The position numbers were made by a program, and so were the translations under genes. The notes below the pieces were generated by a model. It was given only the letters and a program-made list of their open reading frames with translations, ran no database searches and was not told where the DNA came from. A stretch of DNA of 11,265 nt from an uncultured Polymorphobacter sp. (GTDB taxonomy: Bacteria; Pseudomonadota; Alphaproteobacteria; Sphingomonadales; Sphingomonadaceae), in the NCBI GenBank assembly GCA_937871645.1, contig CALMPZ010000378.1:1-11265 (forward strand), given 5' to 3'. Shown here piece by piece: positions 1 to 5,923 of this stretch (position 1 is the stretch's first letter; each line of letters opens with the position of its first letter).

Positions 1-314
1 CCCTTCTGACCGATGCCCCAGGCGCGACCGAGCTGATAGCCATAATCGCCGATATCATAGCCCTTGAGGTCGGGCAGCGTCACCACGACCAGCTGCGTTC
101 CGTTGGCGGCTTCGAGCGCGGCGAGTTTCGCGGTCAGCGCCGCCTCGACATCGGGCGGCAACACCTGCGCGTCATCGACAACGCGCCCGGTCAGTTTCGG
201 AAACGTCGGTGCCGCCAGCGTGGGTGCCGACATCAGCCACAGCAACAGCACGCACAGCGCCAGCCCCGCCGCACGCCAGGGCGCTGCGGCACGCCAGGGC
301 GTAGCAGCGGGCAT
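1..314 (-). CDS. TPM-domain (YgcG-like) protein, C-terminus outside window
   Basis: The visible 104 residues are the N-terminus of a TPM-domain protein; the rest lies beyond base 1. Residues about 17-35 are a hydrophobic signal or anchor segment ending near SAPTLAAP. The TPM domain then begins with [17 protein letters not shown], a typical opening for this family, followed by an amphipathic helix and the strand [10 protein letters not shown], then [21 protein letters not shown] proteins are usually membrane-anchored envelope proteins of poorly defined function that are often encoded next to LemA. That is the case here: lemA ends 22 bp upstream on the same strand, so the two are probably one operon. 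The N-terminus carries a six-residue near-duplication ([12 protein letters not shown]). Whether the C-terminus has the glycine-rich tail of YgcG proteins cannot be seen. Confidence 0.88.
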   Translation of the reverse strand, partial: MPAATPWRAAAPWRAAGLALCVLLLWLMSAPTLAAPTFPKLTGRVVDDAQVLPPDVEAALTAKLAALEAANGTQLVVVTLPDLKGYDIGDYGYQLGRAWGIGQK

Positions 315-336
315 GGCCTGCCCGAAACCGACGGGA

Positions 337-951
337 CTATTTGGCCGGGGTGTCAAAGCTCACTTTCGGGGCGACTTCGGCGTTGACCGTGGTCGCCTTG
401 AACGGCTGCAGCGGCTTCGAGCCGTAGATGACCTTGGCGCCGATCATGTCGGGGAAGGTGCGGATCGTCGTGTTATAGTCCTGCACCGCGGTGTTATAGT
501 CCTGTCGCGCGATGGTGATGCGGTTTTCGGTGCCCTCAAGCTGCGATTGCAACTGCAGGAAGCCTTCGTTCGACTTCAGCTCGGGGTACTTCTCGACGCT
601 GACCAGCAAGCGGCCGAGCGCGCTCGACAAATTGCCTTGCGCTGCCTGATATTGCTCCATCACCGCCGGGTCGCTGAGTTTCGTTGGGTCGACAGTGACC
701 TGCGTCGCCTTGGCGCGCGCGTCGATGACTGCGGTCAGCGTCGCCTGTTCCTGCTTGGCCGCGCCCTGCACGGTGGCGACAAGGTTGGGGATGAGGTCGG
801 CGCGGCGCTGGTACTGGTTTTCGACCTGCGCCCATGCCGCCTTGGCGGCTTCTTCCTTGGTCGGGATGGTGTTGACGCCGCAGCCGGCGAGCGCAAGCGT
901 CAGGACCAGTGGCACCGCGATCCGTGCGGTGCGGTTTGCGAAAATCGACAT
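337..951 (-). CDS. lemA: LemA family lipoprotein
   Basis: This is a 204-residue LemA protein. Residues 8-23 form a hydrophobic signal ending in the lipobox LAGC with Cys24 as the predicted lipidation site, so it is probably an envelope lipoprotein. The LemA helical bundle follows: [18 protein letters not shown] (residues 40-57), [12 protein letters not shown], and [18 protein letters not shown] (118-135). The family-typical [13 protein letters not shown] stretch comes next, then [13 protein letters not shown]. The ATG at 951 is preceded by a good Shine-Dalgarno (AGGGAGAAG) about 8 nt away. Its molecular role is unknown; genetic associations in other bacteria are with envelope and stress phenotypes. 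It is followed on the same strand by a TPM-domain gene, the usual partner, and diverges from mscL. Confidence 0.95.
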   Translation of the reverse strand: MSIFANRTARIAVPLVLTLALAGCGVNTIPTKEEAAKAAWAQVENQYQRRADLIPNLVATVQGAAKQEQATLTAVIDARAKATQVTVDPTKLSDPAVMEQYQAAQGNLSSALGRLLVSVEKYPELKSNEGFLQLQSQLEGTENRITIARQDYNTAVQDYNTTIRTFPDMIGAKVIYGSKPLQPFKATTVNAEVAPKVSFDTPAK

Positions 952-1003
952 CGTCCGACTTCTCCCTGTTCGTCCGGCGCACCGGAGACGACCGTTGAAT
1001 GCA

Positions 1004-1031
1004 TTTACTGCGAGCCGGAAACGAATATAGA
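1004..1031 (+). promoter_or_regulatory. Candidate promoter for mscL, overlapping the lemA -10
   Basis: TTTACT (1004-1009) and TATAGA (1026-1031) are separated by 16 nt. This -10 overlaps the divergent lemA -10 at 1026-1029, so the two could not be occupied simultaneously. A start near 1038 gives a leader of about 28 nt. The match is moderate. Confidence 0.35.
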
Positions 1032-1052
1032 TAGTCGCGGCTCGGCAAACAA
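1024..1052 (-). promoter_or_regulatory. Candidate sigma70-like promoter for lemA
   Basis: Read on the minus strand, TTGTTT (1047-1052) and TATATT (1024-1029) are separated by 17 nt. The -10 matches TATAAT at 5 of 6 positions; the -35 keeps only TTG. A start near 1017 would give a leader of about 65 nt before lemA. Supported by motif match only. Confidence 0.45.
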
Positions 1053-1065
1053 CTGGGGTGGCAAC

Positions 1066-1500
1066 ATGTTTCAGGAATTCAAGGCATTCATCGCACGCGG
1101 CAACGTCCTCGACCTTGCGGTCGCGGTCATCATCGGTGCAGCGTTCGGCAAGATCGTCGCGTCGCTGACCGAAGACCTGATCATGCCGATCATCGGCGCC
1201 ATCACCGGTGGTATCGATTTCAGCAGCAACTTCATTGCATTGAGCGCTATCCCCGCTGACTATGCCGGGTCGCTGACCGACTATGCCGCGCTCAAGAAGG
1301 CCGGCGTCGTGCTGCTCGGCTATGGCAGCTTCCTGACTGCGGTGATCAACTTCCTGATCCTGGCGTTCGTGATCTTCATGCTGGTGCGCGCTGCCAACAA
1401 GGCGATCAAGCCCGCCGATGCGCCGCCGCCACCCGCCACACCCGAAGATGTTGTGCTGCTGACCGAAATCCGCGACCTGCTCAAATCGCGCGGCGCCTGA
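1066..1500 (+). CDS. mscL: Large-conductance mechanosensitive channel MscL
   Basis: This 144-residue protein has the full MscL architecture. A short N-terminal amphipathic helix ([13 protein letters not shown]) leads into TM1 (about 15-45, [30 protein letters not shown]). A periplasmic loop (about 46-80) is followed by TM2 (about 82-110, containing [24 protein letters not shown]) and a charged C-terminal helix ([16 protein letters not shown]). A proline-rich linker ([12 protein letters not shown]) precedes that helix. MscL is a homopentameric inner-membrane channel that opens under membrane tension to release osmolytes during hypoosmotic shock. The ATG at 1066 was chosen because the family begins exactly here and GGGGTGG lies 4 nt upstream, although the open frame extends further 5'. 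The DUF4239 gene starts 28 bp downstream and may be co-transcribed. Confidence 0.97.
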   Translation: MFQEFKAFIARGNVLDLAVAVIIGAAFGKIVASLTEDLIMPIIGAITGGIDFSSNFIALSAIPADYAGSLTDYAALKKAGVVLLGYGSFLTAVINFLILAFVIFMLVRAANKAIKPADAPPPPATPEDVVLLTEIRDLLKSRGA

Positions 1501-1528
1501 CCTCGACGCGAAGCCGGGAATCACTGAC

Positions 1529-2356
1529 ATGATGCCGGTCGACGGCTTTGGCGAGATGCTGCAGACGACGCCATCGTGGCTGCTCGGCGGGGCATTCCTG
1601 ATCTTGCAGTTGCTGGCGTGCGAGCTCGGTTTCTTCTGGCACCACCGTTCGGTAGTCAAGAGCGGTGCCGACCACGAGGCCGGCGAGGAAATGCACGTCC
1701 TCGCTGCCGCGCTCGGGCTGCTGGCGCTGATGATCGCCTTCACTTTCGAAATGGCGCAGGGCCGGTATGAAGACCGGCGCCAGCTGGTCGTCGAAGAAGC
1801 CAACGCCATCGTGCAGACCTATCTGCAGTCGCAGCATCTCGAAAATCCCGGCCGCGACGAGCTCGGTAACCAATTGCGCGAATATGTCGATATCCGGCTG
1901 AGCTATTTCAAAAGCAGCGGCGACCGCGCCAGGATCGACGACTATGACGAAGCCTCGAAGAGCAAGCACGTCGAACTGTGGCGAACGATGCTGCGCGCCA
2001 CCGCTGACCAGCGCGGTTCAACGACAGTCATGCTGGTGGCCGAGCCGATGGCGCGGATGATCGACGCGCAGGCTGACCGGCTCTCGTCGCGCGTCGCGCG
2101 CGTGCCCGCCGAAGTCATGCAGGCGCTGACCATCTATTCGCTGATTACCGCGTTCACATTGGGCTATATCATGGGCAATGTGCGGACGCGCCACCGCAGC
2201 GCCTCGACGATCCTGTTCGTGCTGACCACGGTGTCGATCATGGTGACGCTCGACCTCGACAACCCGGTCAGCGGCGGCATCCAGCTCAGCCCCGAGCCGC
2301 TGCAATCGGCGCGCGAGGTGCTGCATACGCAGTTTCAGCCGGCGGCCAAGCCATAA
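1529..2356 (+). CDS. DUF4239 / bestrophin-like membrane protein
   Basis: A 275-residue membrane protein with the DUF4239 (bestrophin-like domain) pattern. Predicted membrane segments lie at about 17-35, 57-74, 198-216 and 227-245. The first pair is followed by the family hallmark EMAQGRYEDRRQLVVEEANAI (about 74-94, here quoted to its end), with YLQ and REYVDIRLSY after it. The last helix ends in TLDLDNPVSGGI, like the conserved LDxPxxG segment of the family. A long charged, probably cytosolic, region (about 75-195) separates the two helix pairs. Function is not established; the resemblance to bestrophin chloride channels is only suggestive. ATG codons at 1529 and 1532 are both possible and the Shine-Dalgarno is weak. 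Its position 28 bp after mscL suggests co-transcription and perhaps a shared membrane-stress role, which is inference. Confidence 0.85.
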   Translation: MMPVDGFGEMLQTTPSWLLGGAFLILQLLACELGFFWHHRSVVKSGADHEAGEEMHVLAAALGLLALMIAFTFEMAQGRYEDRRQLVVEEANAIVQTYLQSQHLENPGRDELGNQLREYVDIRLSYFKSSGDRARIDDYDEASKSKHVELWRTMLRATADQRGSTTVMLVAEPMARMIDAQADRLSSRVARVPAEVMQALTIYSLITAFTLGYIMGNVRTRHRSASTILFVLTTVSIMVTLDLDNPVSGGIQLSPEPLQSAREVLHTQFQPAAKP

Positions 2357-2360
2357 AAAA

Positions 2361-2394
2361 GGGCGCGCAACCGAAGTTGCGCGCCCCGTTTTTT
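2361..2394. terminator. Bidirectional intrinsic terminator between the DUF4239 gene and rhlE
   Basis: A perfect 11-bp GC-rich stem (GGGCGCGCAAC at 2361-2371 with its complement at 2376-2386) encloses a 4-nt loop. It is followed by a T run at 2389-2394. On the other side, A-rich 2354-2360 supplies a U tract for transcripts arriving from rhlE. Read on the minus strand the loop is C(UUCG)G, the unusually stable tetraloop. It sits exactly between two converging genes. Confidence 0.92.
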
Positions 2395-2410
2395 CGACGT
2401 GCCAAAGTGC

Positions 2411-3739
2411 TTAGCGCGGACCGCGCGAGCGGATCGGATTCACCACGACGCGCGGGTCGCGTGCCGGCTTGGCGCTACCGTAGCGGCCCTTGCCCTGGCC
2501 ACCACCGCCACCGGGGCGGCGGCCGGCCATGCTGCGCGGATCGCGTTCTTCACGCGGCGGCGGCGGGGCGGCCTTTTCGCGGGCGGCGGTTGCCGACACC
2601 AGCGCGCGGAAATCGGCGGGCAGCGGCAGCATGTCGACCTTGATGCGCGTCAGCTTTTCGATGTCGCGCAGGAACGGCCGTTCATCGTCAGCACAGAACG
2701 CGATCGCCTGCCCCGTGGCGCCGGCGCGCGCCGTGCGGCCGATGCGGTGGACATAGCTTTCGGGAACGTTCGGCAGTTCATAGTTGATGACGTGGCTGAC
2801 GCCGTCGACATCGATGCCGCGTGCGGCGATGTCGGTGGCGACAAGCACCTTGCAGTTGCCGCGCTTGAACGCATCGAGCGCGCGCTCGCGCTGGCCCTGG
2901 CTCTTGTTGCCGTGGATCGCTTCGGCGACAATCCCGGCATTGCCGAGCTGGCGGACGACGCGGTCGGCGCCGTGCTTGGTGCGGGTGAAGACCAGTGAGC
3001 GTTCGACGCCTTCACCGCGCAGCACGCTTTGCAGCAGCGCCGGCTTTTCGGACTGGTTGACGAAGCACACCCATTGCTCGACGCGCTCGGCGGTGGTCGC
3101 CGCCGGCTTGACCGACACCTTGACCGGATCGGTCAGGAAGCGGCTGGCGAGGTCTTCGATGGTGCGCGGCATGGTGGCCGAGAAGAACAGCGTCTGGCGT
3201 TGCTTCGGCAGGATCTGCACGATGCGCTTCAACGCATGGATGAAGCCGAGGTCGAGCATCTGGTCGGCTTCGTCGAGCACCAGCACTTCGACCTTGCGCA
3301 GGTCGACAGCACCGCGGTCGATCAGATCGATCAGACGGCCCGGCGTTGCCACCATGATATCGACGCCGTGGCCGGCATCGCGAATCTGCTTGTTGATCGG
3401 CACGCCGCCGAACACGACGTTTACCGACAGCCGCATGAAGCGGCCATAGGCGCGGAAGCTGTCAGCGATCTGGCTGGCGAGTTCACGCGTCGGCGCGAGC
3501 ACGAGGCAGCGCACCGAGCCGCGCGTCGGCGACTTGGGTTGCAGCGACAGGCGGTGCAAGGTCGGCAGCGCGAACGCTGCGGTCTTGCCGGTGCCGGTCT
3601 GCGCGATGCCGCACAGGTCGCGGCCGGTCATCACGGACGGGATGGCCTGCGCCTGAATCGGCGTCGGGGTGTGATAGCCTTCGGCGGCAAGCGCTTTGGC
3701 GATCGGTTCGGCGAGGCCGAAATCGGAAAATTGAGTCAA
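2411..3739 (-). CDS. rhlE: DEAD-box ATP-dependent RNA helicase, RhlE type
   Basis: A 442-residue DEAD-box helicase with every motif intact. These are the Q motif (FSDFGL with PTPIQAQAIP, 4-34), motif I AQTGTGKT (46-53), Ia PTRELA (83-88), Ib TPGR (132-135), II DEAD (156-159) and III SAT (187-189). They continue with IV LVFTRTK (249-255), V ATDIAARGIDV (301-311) and VI HRIGRTARAG (331-340). The core is followed by a basic tail of about 60 residues rich in Gly, Pro and Arg (390-442), typical of RhlE proteins and likely to bind RNA nonspecifically. It unwinds short RNA duplexes using ATP; RhlE homologues act in ribosome assembly and RNA turnover. The start is a TTG: no in-frame ATG exists near the N-terminus and family members begin just before FSDFGL. 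The Shine-Dalgarno is weak (GAAAG). The gene has a long structured leader. Confidence 0.95.
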   Translation of the reverse strand: MTQFSDFGLAEPIAKALAAEGYHTPTPIQAQAIPSVMTGRDLCGIAQTGTGKTAAFALPTLHRLSLQPKSPTRGSVRCLVLAPTRELASQIADSFRAYGRFMRLSVNVVFGGVPINKQIRDAGHGVDIMVATPGRLIDLIDRGAVDLRKVEVLVLDEADQMLDLGFIHALKRIVQILPKQRQTLFFSATMPRTIEDLASRFLTDPVKVSVKPAATTAERVEQWVCFVNQSEKPALLQSVLRGEGVERSLVFTRTKHGADRVVRQLGNAGIVAEAIHGNKSQGQRERALDAFKRGNCKVLVATDIAARGIDVDGVSHVINYELPNVPESYVHRIGRTARAGATGQAIAFCADDERPFLRDIEKLTRIKVDMLPLPADFRALVSATAAREKAAPPPPREERDPRSMAGRRPGGGGGQGKGRYGSAKPARDPRVVVNPIRSRGPR

Positions 3740-3831
3740 TTTGGTACTTTCTGGTCGCGTGCAAAATGCACATGCGACGCCTGCACCGATATGGTGCGGA
3801 GGTCGCGGGGGGTCTTTTCGACGACCCGCAT
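3736..3831 (-). CDS. Possible upstream ORF in the rhlE leader, stop overlapping the rhlE TTG start
   Basis: ATG at 3831 opens a 31-codon frame (MRVVEKTPRDLRTIS...) whose TGA at 3736-3738 overlaps the rhlE TTG start, sharing the tetranucleotide TTGA. I see no convincing Shine-Dalgarno before the ATG. The frame covers two of the leader hairpins. It may be coincidental; if translated, it would couple to rhlE. I do not recognise the peptide. Confidence 0.2.
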   Translation of the reverse strand: MRVVEKTPRDLRTISVQASHVHFARDQKVPN

Positions 3832-3937
3832 GATAAGGGCAGCCCTGGGTGGGGAGTGCGCATGAGAACGATGTCGAGGCGATTTCGCCTGATCACGCAC
3901 ATTGTTCGAGCAGCGGCACTGTTGCCGCGCTTACGCA
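3740..3937 (-). promoter_or_regulatory. Hairpin-rich 5' leader of rhlE
   Basis: This 198-nt stretch between the predicted transcription start and the rhlE start contains five inverted repeats. They are 3754-3778 (GTCGC/GCGAC outside GTGCA/TGCAC, loop AAA, two-nt bulge), 3783-3797 (GCACC/GGTGC), 3810-3827 (GGGTC/GACCC), 3877-3890 (AGGCG/CGCCT) and 3913-3928 (GCGGCA/TGCCGC). The first lies about 15 nt before the start codon. Long structured leaders occur on some bacterial DEAD-box helicase mRNAs, where they support cold-shock control or autoregulation. That role here is inference. Confidence 0.45.
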
Positions 3938-3943
3938 GGGCAA

Positions 3944-3972
3944 CATATGGACGGCACGCGCGCCAATGTCAA
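3944..3972 (-). promoter_or_regulatory. Candidate promoter for rhlE
   Basis: On the minus strand a perfect TTGACA (3967-3972) is followed after 17 nt by CATATG (3944-3949), a partial -10. The -35 overlaps the stop codon of the upstream MFS gene at 3969-3971, so rhlE can be transcribed independently of that gene. A start near 3937 is implied. Confidence 0.5.
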
Positions 3973-5201
3973 GTCGCGGGGTGGGGATTGAGCCCCGGCA
4001 CCGGCCGCGACAGCCAGATCACCAGGCACGCCAGCGACAGGCTGGCGACGCCGATGCCGGCTTCGGCAAGCAACATCGTCGTTGATCCATAGCGTGTCTG
4101 CACCGCGCCGACGATCATCGTCACGACAGGCACCGGCAGGTTGGCGGCGCTCGAGAATGCCGCGCCCATGGTCGCAGCGCCGACGCTGCCGAGGCATTCG
4201 AAGCACACAGCGCCGACTGCTGCCCATGCAGCACCCGTCAGCATGGCGTTGACCAGCACCATCGTACCGAACCACGCGGGTGTGTGCGGCGCCAGCGCCA
4301 TTACCAGCAGCCCGATGGTGCTGACGAAGCCGCAGCCGATGAACACCGCGCGACGCGGGTAGCGGTCGGCGAGATAGCCGCCCACCAGTGCGCCGGGGAT
4401 GCTGGCGACGCCGCCAAGCGCGCCGGTGGTCAGCGCCACCAGATCCGCCGATGCGCCCCAGTCATTGGCAACGGCGCTCCACAAATTCGCCGACGCGGCC
4501 AGCGCCACCGGCGTCATCGACAGCATCAGCGCCAAGCTGCCTTTGCGCGTCCGCACGATTTCGAGCAAAGTCCGCCCGAGCGCGGCGAACTGCGTGCCGA
4601 GTTTGAGTCCCGCCTGCCGTACCGGCAGCCGGACGCGGCGCAGCGGCAGCGCCGCGACCAGAATGATCGCCGCCATCAGTAGCGCTGCACCTTCGATGCC
4701 GGCGCCGTGCTGCGCCAGCCACAGCCCGGCGCCGCCGCCAAGTCCCTGGCCGCCAAGTTGGCCAGCCTGTTGCCAGCCCGCGACCGCGCCGCGTTCTTCG
4801 ACAGGGTTGGTCTGCGCCATCAGCGCGGTTGTCGCCGTCGCCGAAATCGCCGTGGCAATGCCGAGCAACAGGCTGAGCGCTGACAGCAACGGCATCGACG
4901 CCGGCAGCAGCGGGGTGAAGGCAATGCCGGCGAGTGCCGCGAGCGTGGCGAAGGTCGCCAGCCAGTACCAGCGCTTGACGGTCAGGCTGACATCGATCAC
5001 CGGGCCGATCAGCAGCTTGGCCGATTGCGGGAACAGGAACAGCCCGACCAGCCCGGCAATCGCCGCGACGCTGACGCCGGCCTGTGCCAGTTCATAGCCG
5101 AGCGCGATGGTCAGGAAGCCGCTGCACAGCCCCCAGGCCATGTAGAGCAAGGCAAAGGCCGGCGGCCGCACGCCGCGCACATCTTCCTGATTTTCGTGCA
5201 T
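3969..5201 (-). CDS. Major facilitator superfamily transporter, AmpG/PAT-like
   Basis: A 410-residue polytopic protein, about the usual size for a 12-helix MFS carrier. Hydrophobic segments run throughout, with a more polar central loop at about 190-222. The first half has LLIGPVIDVSLTVKRW (about 64-78) and the second half GGYLADRYPRR (about 274-284), corresponding to the loop 2-3 and loop 8-9 signatures of MFS proteins. The opening region recalls AmpG/PAT-type permeases, but the substrate cannot be read from the sequence. The ATG at 5201 was chosen over an in-frame GTG six codons upstream because GGGGGAAA lies just before it. It is an inner-membrane secondary transporter. It diverges from the Rrf2 regulator gene, leaving open whether that regulator also controls it. 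I see no good promoter of its own in the intergenic region. Confidence 0.85.
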   Translation of the reverse strand: MHENQEDVRGVRPPAFALLYMAWGLCSGFLTIALGYELAQAGVSVAAIAGLVGLFLFPQSAKLLIGPVIDVSLTVKRWYWLATFATLAALAGIAFTPLLPASMPLLSALSLLLGIATAISATATTALMAQTNPVEERGAVAGWQQAGQLGGQGLGGGAGLWLAQHGAGIEGAALLMAAIILVAALPLRRVRLPVRQAGLKLGTQFAALGRTLLEIVRTRKGSLALMLSMTPVALAASANLWSAVANDWGASADLVALTTGALGGVASIPGALVGGYLADRYPRRAVFIGCGFVSTIGLLVMALAPHTPAWFGTMVLVNAMLTGAAWAAVGAVCFECLGSVGAATMGAAFSSAANLPVPVVTMIVGAVQTRYGSTTMLLAEAGIGVASLSLACLVIWLSRPVPGLNPHPAT

Positions 5202-5268
5202 CCATTTCCCCCGCTGCACAGGCTGGCACAGTGTGTCGGCGAGTCAAGCGTCAATTGTTTGGAAAGGG

Positions 5269-5297
5269 TTGTTTTGAGCGCGCCGCCGGTGCAATAC
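5269..5297 (+). promoter_or_regulatory. Candidate promoter for the Rrf2 regulator gene
   Basis: TTGTTT (5269-5274) and CAATAC (5292-5297) are 17 nt apart. Transcription would start near 5304, leaving only about 5 nt before the ATG at 5309. That fits the absence of a Shine-Dalgarno and suggests a leaderless mRNA. Both hexamers are imperfect. Confidence 0.3.
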
Positions 5298-5308
5298 GCG
5301 ACCGTATC

Positions 5309-5734
5309 ATGTTGACCCAACGCTCCCGCTATGCGCTGCGCGCGCTGATCTTCCTGGCCCGCGCCGAAAGTGTTGCGCCGGTGCCGATCAGCACGATTGC
5401 CGCCGACCAGAAGCTGCCGCGCAAGTTTCTCGAGGCTATTTTGCTCGAACTGCGCAACGGCGGGCTGGTCGAAAGCTACCGCGGCAAGCTCGGCGGCTAC
5501 CGGCTGGCGCGCGCGCCGCAGAAAATCAGCTTCGGCGAAATCATCCGGCTGATCGAAGGGCCGCTGGCGCTGGTGCCGTGCGTCAGTGTCAGCGCGTACC
5601 AGCCGTGCGCCGACTGTTTCGACGAGGCGACCTGCGTCATCCGCAAAGTCATGCTGACGGTGCGCGAATCGACCGCCAGCATCCTCGACAGCAAAACGCT
5701 CGCCGACATCATCGAACAGCGCGAAGCCGCCTGA
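5309..5734 (+). CDS. Rrf2 family transcriptional regulator with four-cysteine motif
   Basis: A 141-residue Rrf2 protein, typical length. It opens MLTQRSRYALRALIFLA as this family does. The winged helix-turn-helix spans about 26-68, with PRKFLEAILLELRNGGLVES as recognition region and the wing RGKLGGYRLAR. The dimerisation helix and a cysteine cluster follow: Cys91, Cys100, Cys103, Cys109 (spacing C-x8-C-x2-C-x5-C). Rrf2 members such as IscR, NsrR and RirA ligate an Fe-S cluster with three cysteines in this region, while CymR senses cysteine metabolism through a partner enzyme. The cysteines suggest Fe-S or thiol sensing here. Because cysTWA follows on the same strand 189 bp on, control of sulfate uptake is the obvious hypothesis. 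There is no clear Shine-Dalgarno before the ATG. The divergent MFS gene is another potential target. Confidence 0.92.
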   Translation: MLTQRSRYALRALIFLARAESVAPVPISTIAADQKLPRKFLEAILLELRNGGLVESYRGKLGGYRLARAPQKISFGEIIRLIEGPLALVPCVSVSAYQPCADCFDEATCVIRKVMLTVRESTASILDSKTLADIIEQREAA

Positions 5735-5923
5735 GTCCGCGACTGCGCGGCGACCGCAAACCCAGGCTTGGGGCCGGGCAAGCATTTCGCTATTGCCCAG
5801 CAACTCGCTGGGGTTAAGGTCGCGGCGATGGGGTGCCGATTCGGAAGGGCTGCAATGCGTCGCATATCAATGCCAGTGCTGCGCCCGGCTGATGCCGGCG
5901 CGCGTGTACATTAGGCGCATGCA
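5735..5923 (+). promoter_or_regulatory. Rrf2-cysT intergenic region with competing hairpins (candidate cys leader)
   Basis: This 189-bp gap has no strong promoter match that I can see. It contains GGGCAA (5776-5781) with TTGCCC (5793-5798) and CCCAGC (5796-5801) with GCTGGG (5807-5812). These two stems share bases 5796-5798 and so cannot form together. A third, strong hairpin at 5881-5903 has a 9-bp stem with one bulged base and loop TGAT, and lies inside a short ORF. Such mutually exclusive stems are what an attenuator or riboswitch would need. A sulfate-operon RNA element (sul1 type) has been described in Alphaproteobacteria, but I cannot match its consensus from memory. Confidence 0.35.
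5855..5914 (+). CDS. Candidate 19-residue leader peptide upstream of cysT
   Basis: ATG at 5855, preceded by AAGGG (5845-5849) at 5-nt spacing, opens MRRISMPVLRPADAGARVH, ending in TAG at 5912-5914. The ribosome-binding site is better than that of cysT itself. The stop codon overlaps TTAGG (5911-5915), the only Shine-Dalgarno-like sequence for the cysT TTG start, and the strong hairpin 5881-5903 lies within the ORF. It is in the same frame as cysT, three codons upstream of the TTG. This layout suggests termination-reinitiation coupling. The alternative is a cysT reading frame with an in-frame amber codon, or chance. No cysteine codons are present; two of the 19 are Met. Confidence 0.35.
   Translation: MRRISMPVLRPADAGARVH

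Noticed and set aside
476..515. 21-bp near-perfect direct repeat inside lemA (GTGTTATAGTCCTG twice)
   Set aside because: It encodes [13 protein letters not shown], a repeat that is part of the conserved LemA helix, so protein constraint explains it.
64..1065. A long plus-strand open frame leading into mscL without a stop
   Set aside because: It is antisense to the clear lemA and TPM genes, has no family-like sequence, and MscL proteins begin at the ATG at 1066. High GC content makes such antisense frames common.
952..1809. Minus-strand extension of the lemA frame through mscL and into the DUF4239 gene
   Set aside because: LemA has a proper lipoprotein signal and ribosome-binding site at 951. 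The upstream frame is a shadow of mscL and the DUF4239 gene.
3483..3902. Minus-strand frame across the rhlE 5' end and leader
   Set aside because: It overlaps the conserved helicase N-terminus in another frame, has no ribosome-binding site and no recognisable domain.
5241..5264. Possible Rrf2 operator (CAA...TTG dyad around CAATTG)
   Set aside because: The arms match at too few positions to distinguish from chance, and no binding consensus is known to me for this subfamily.
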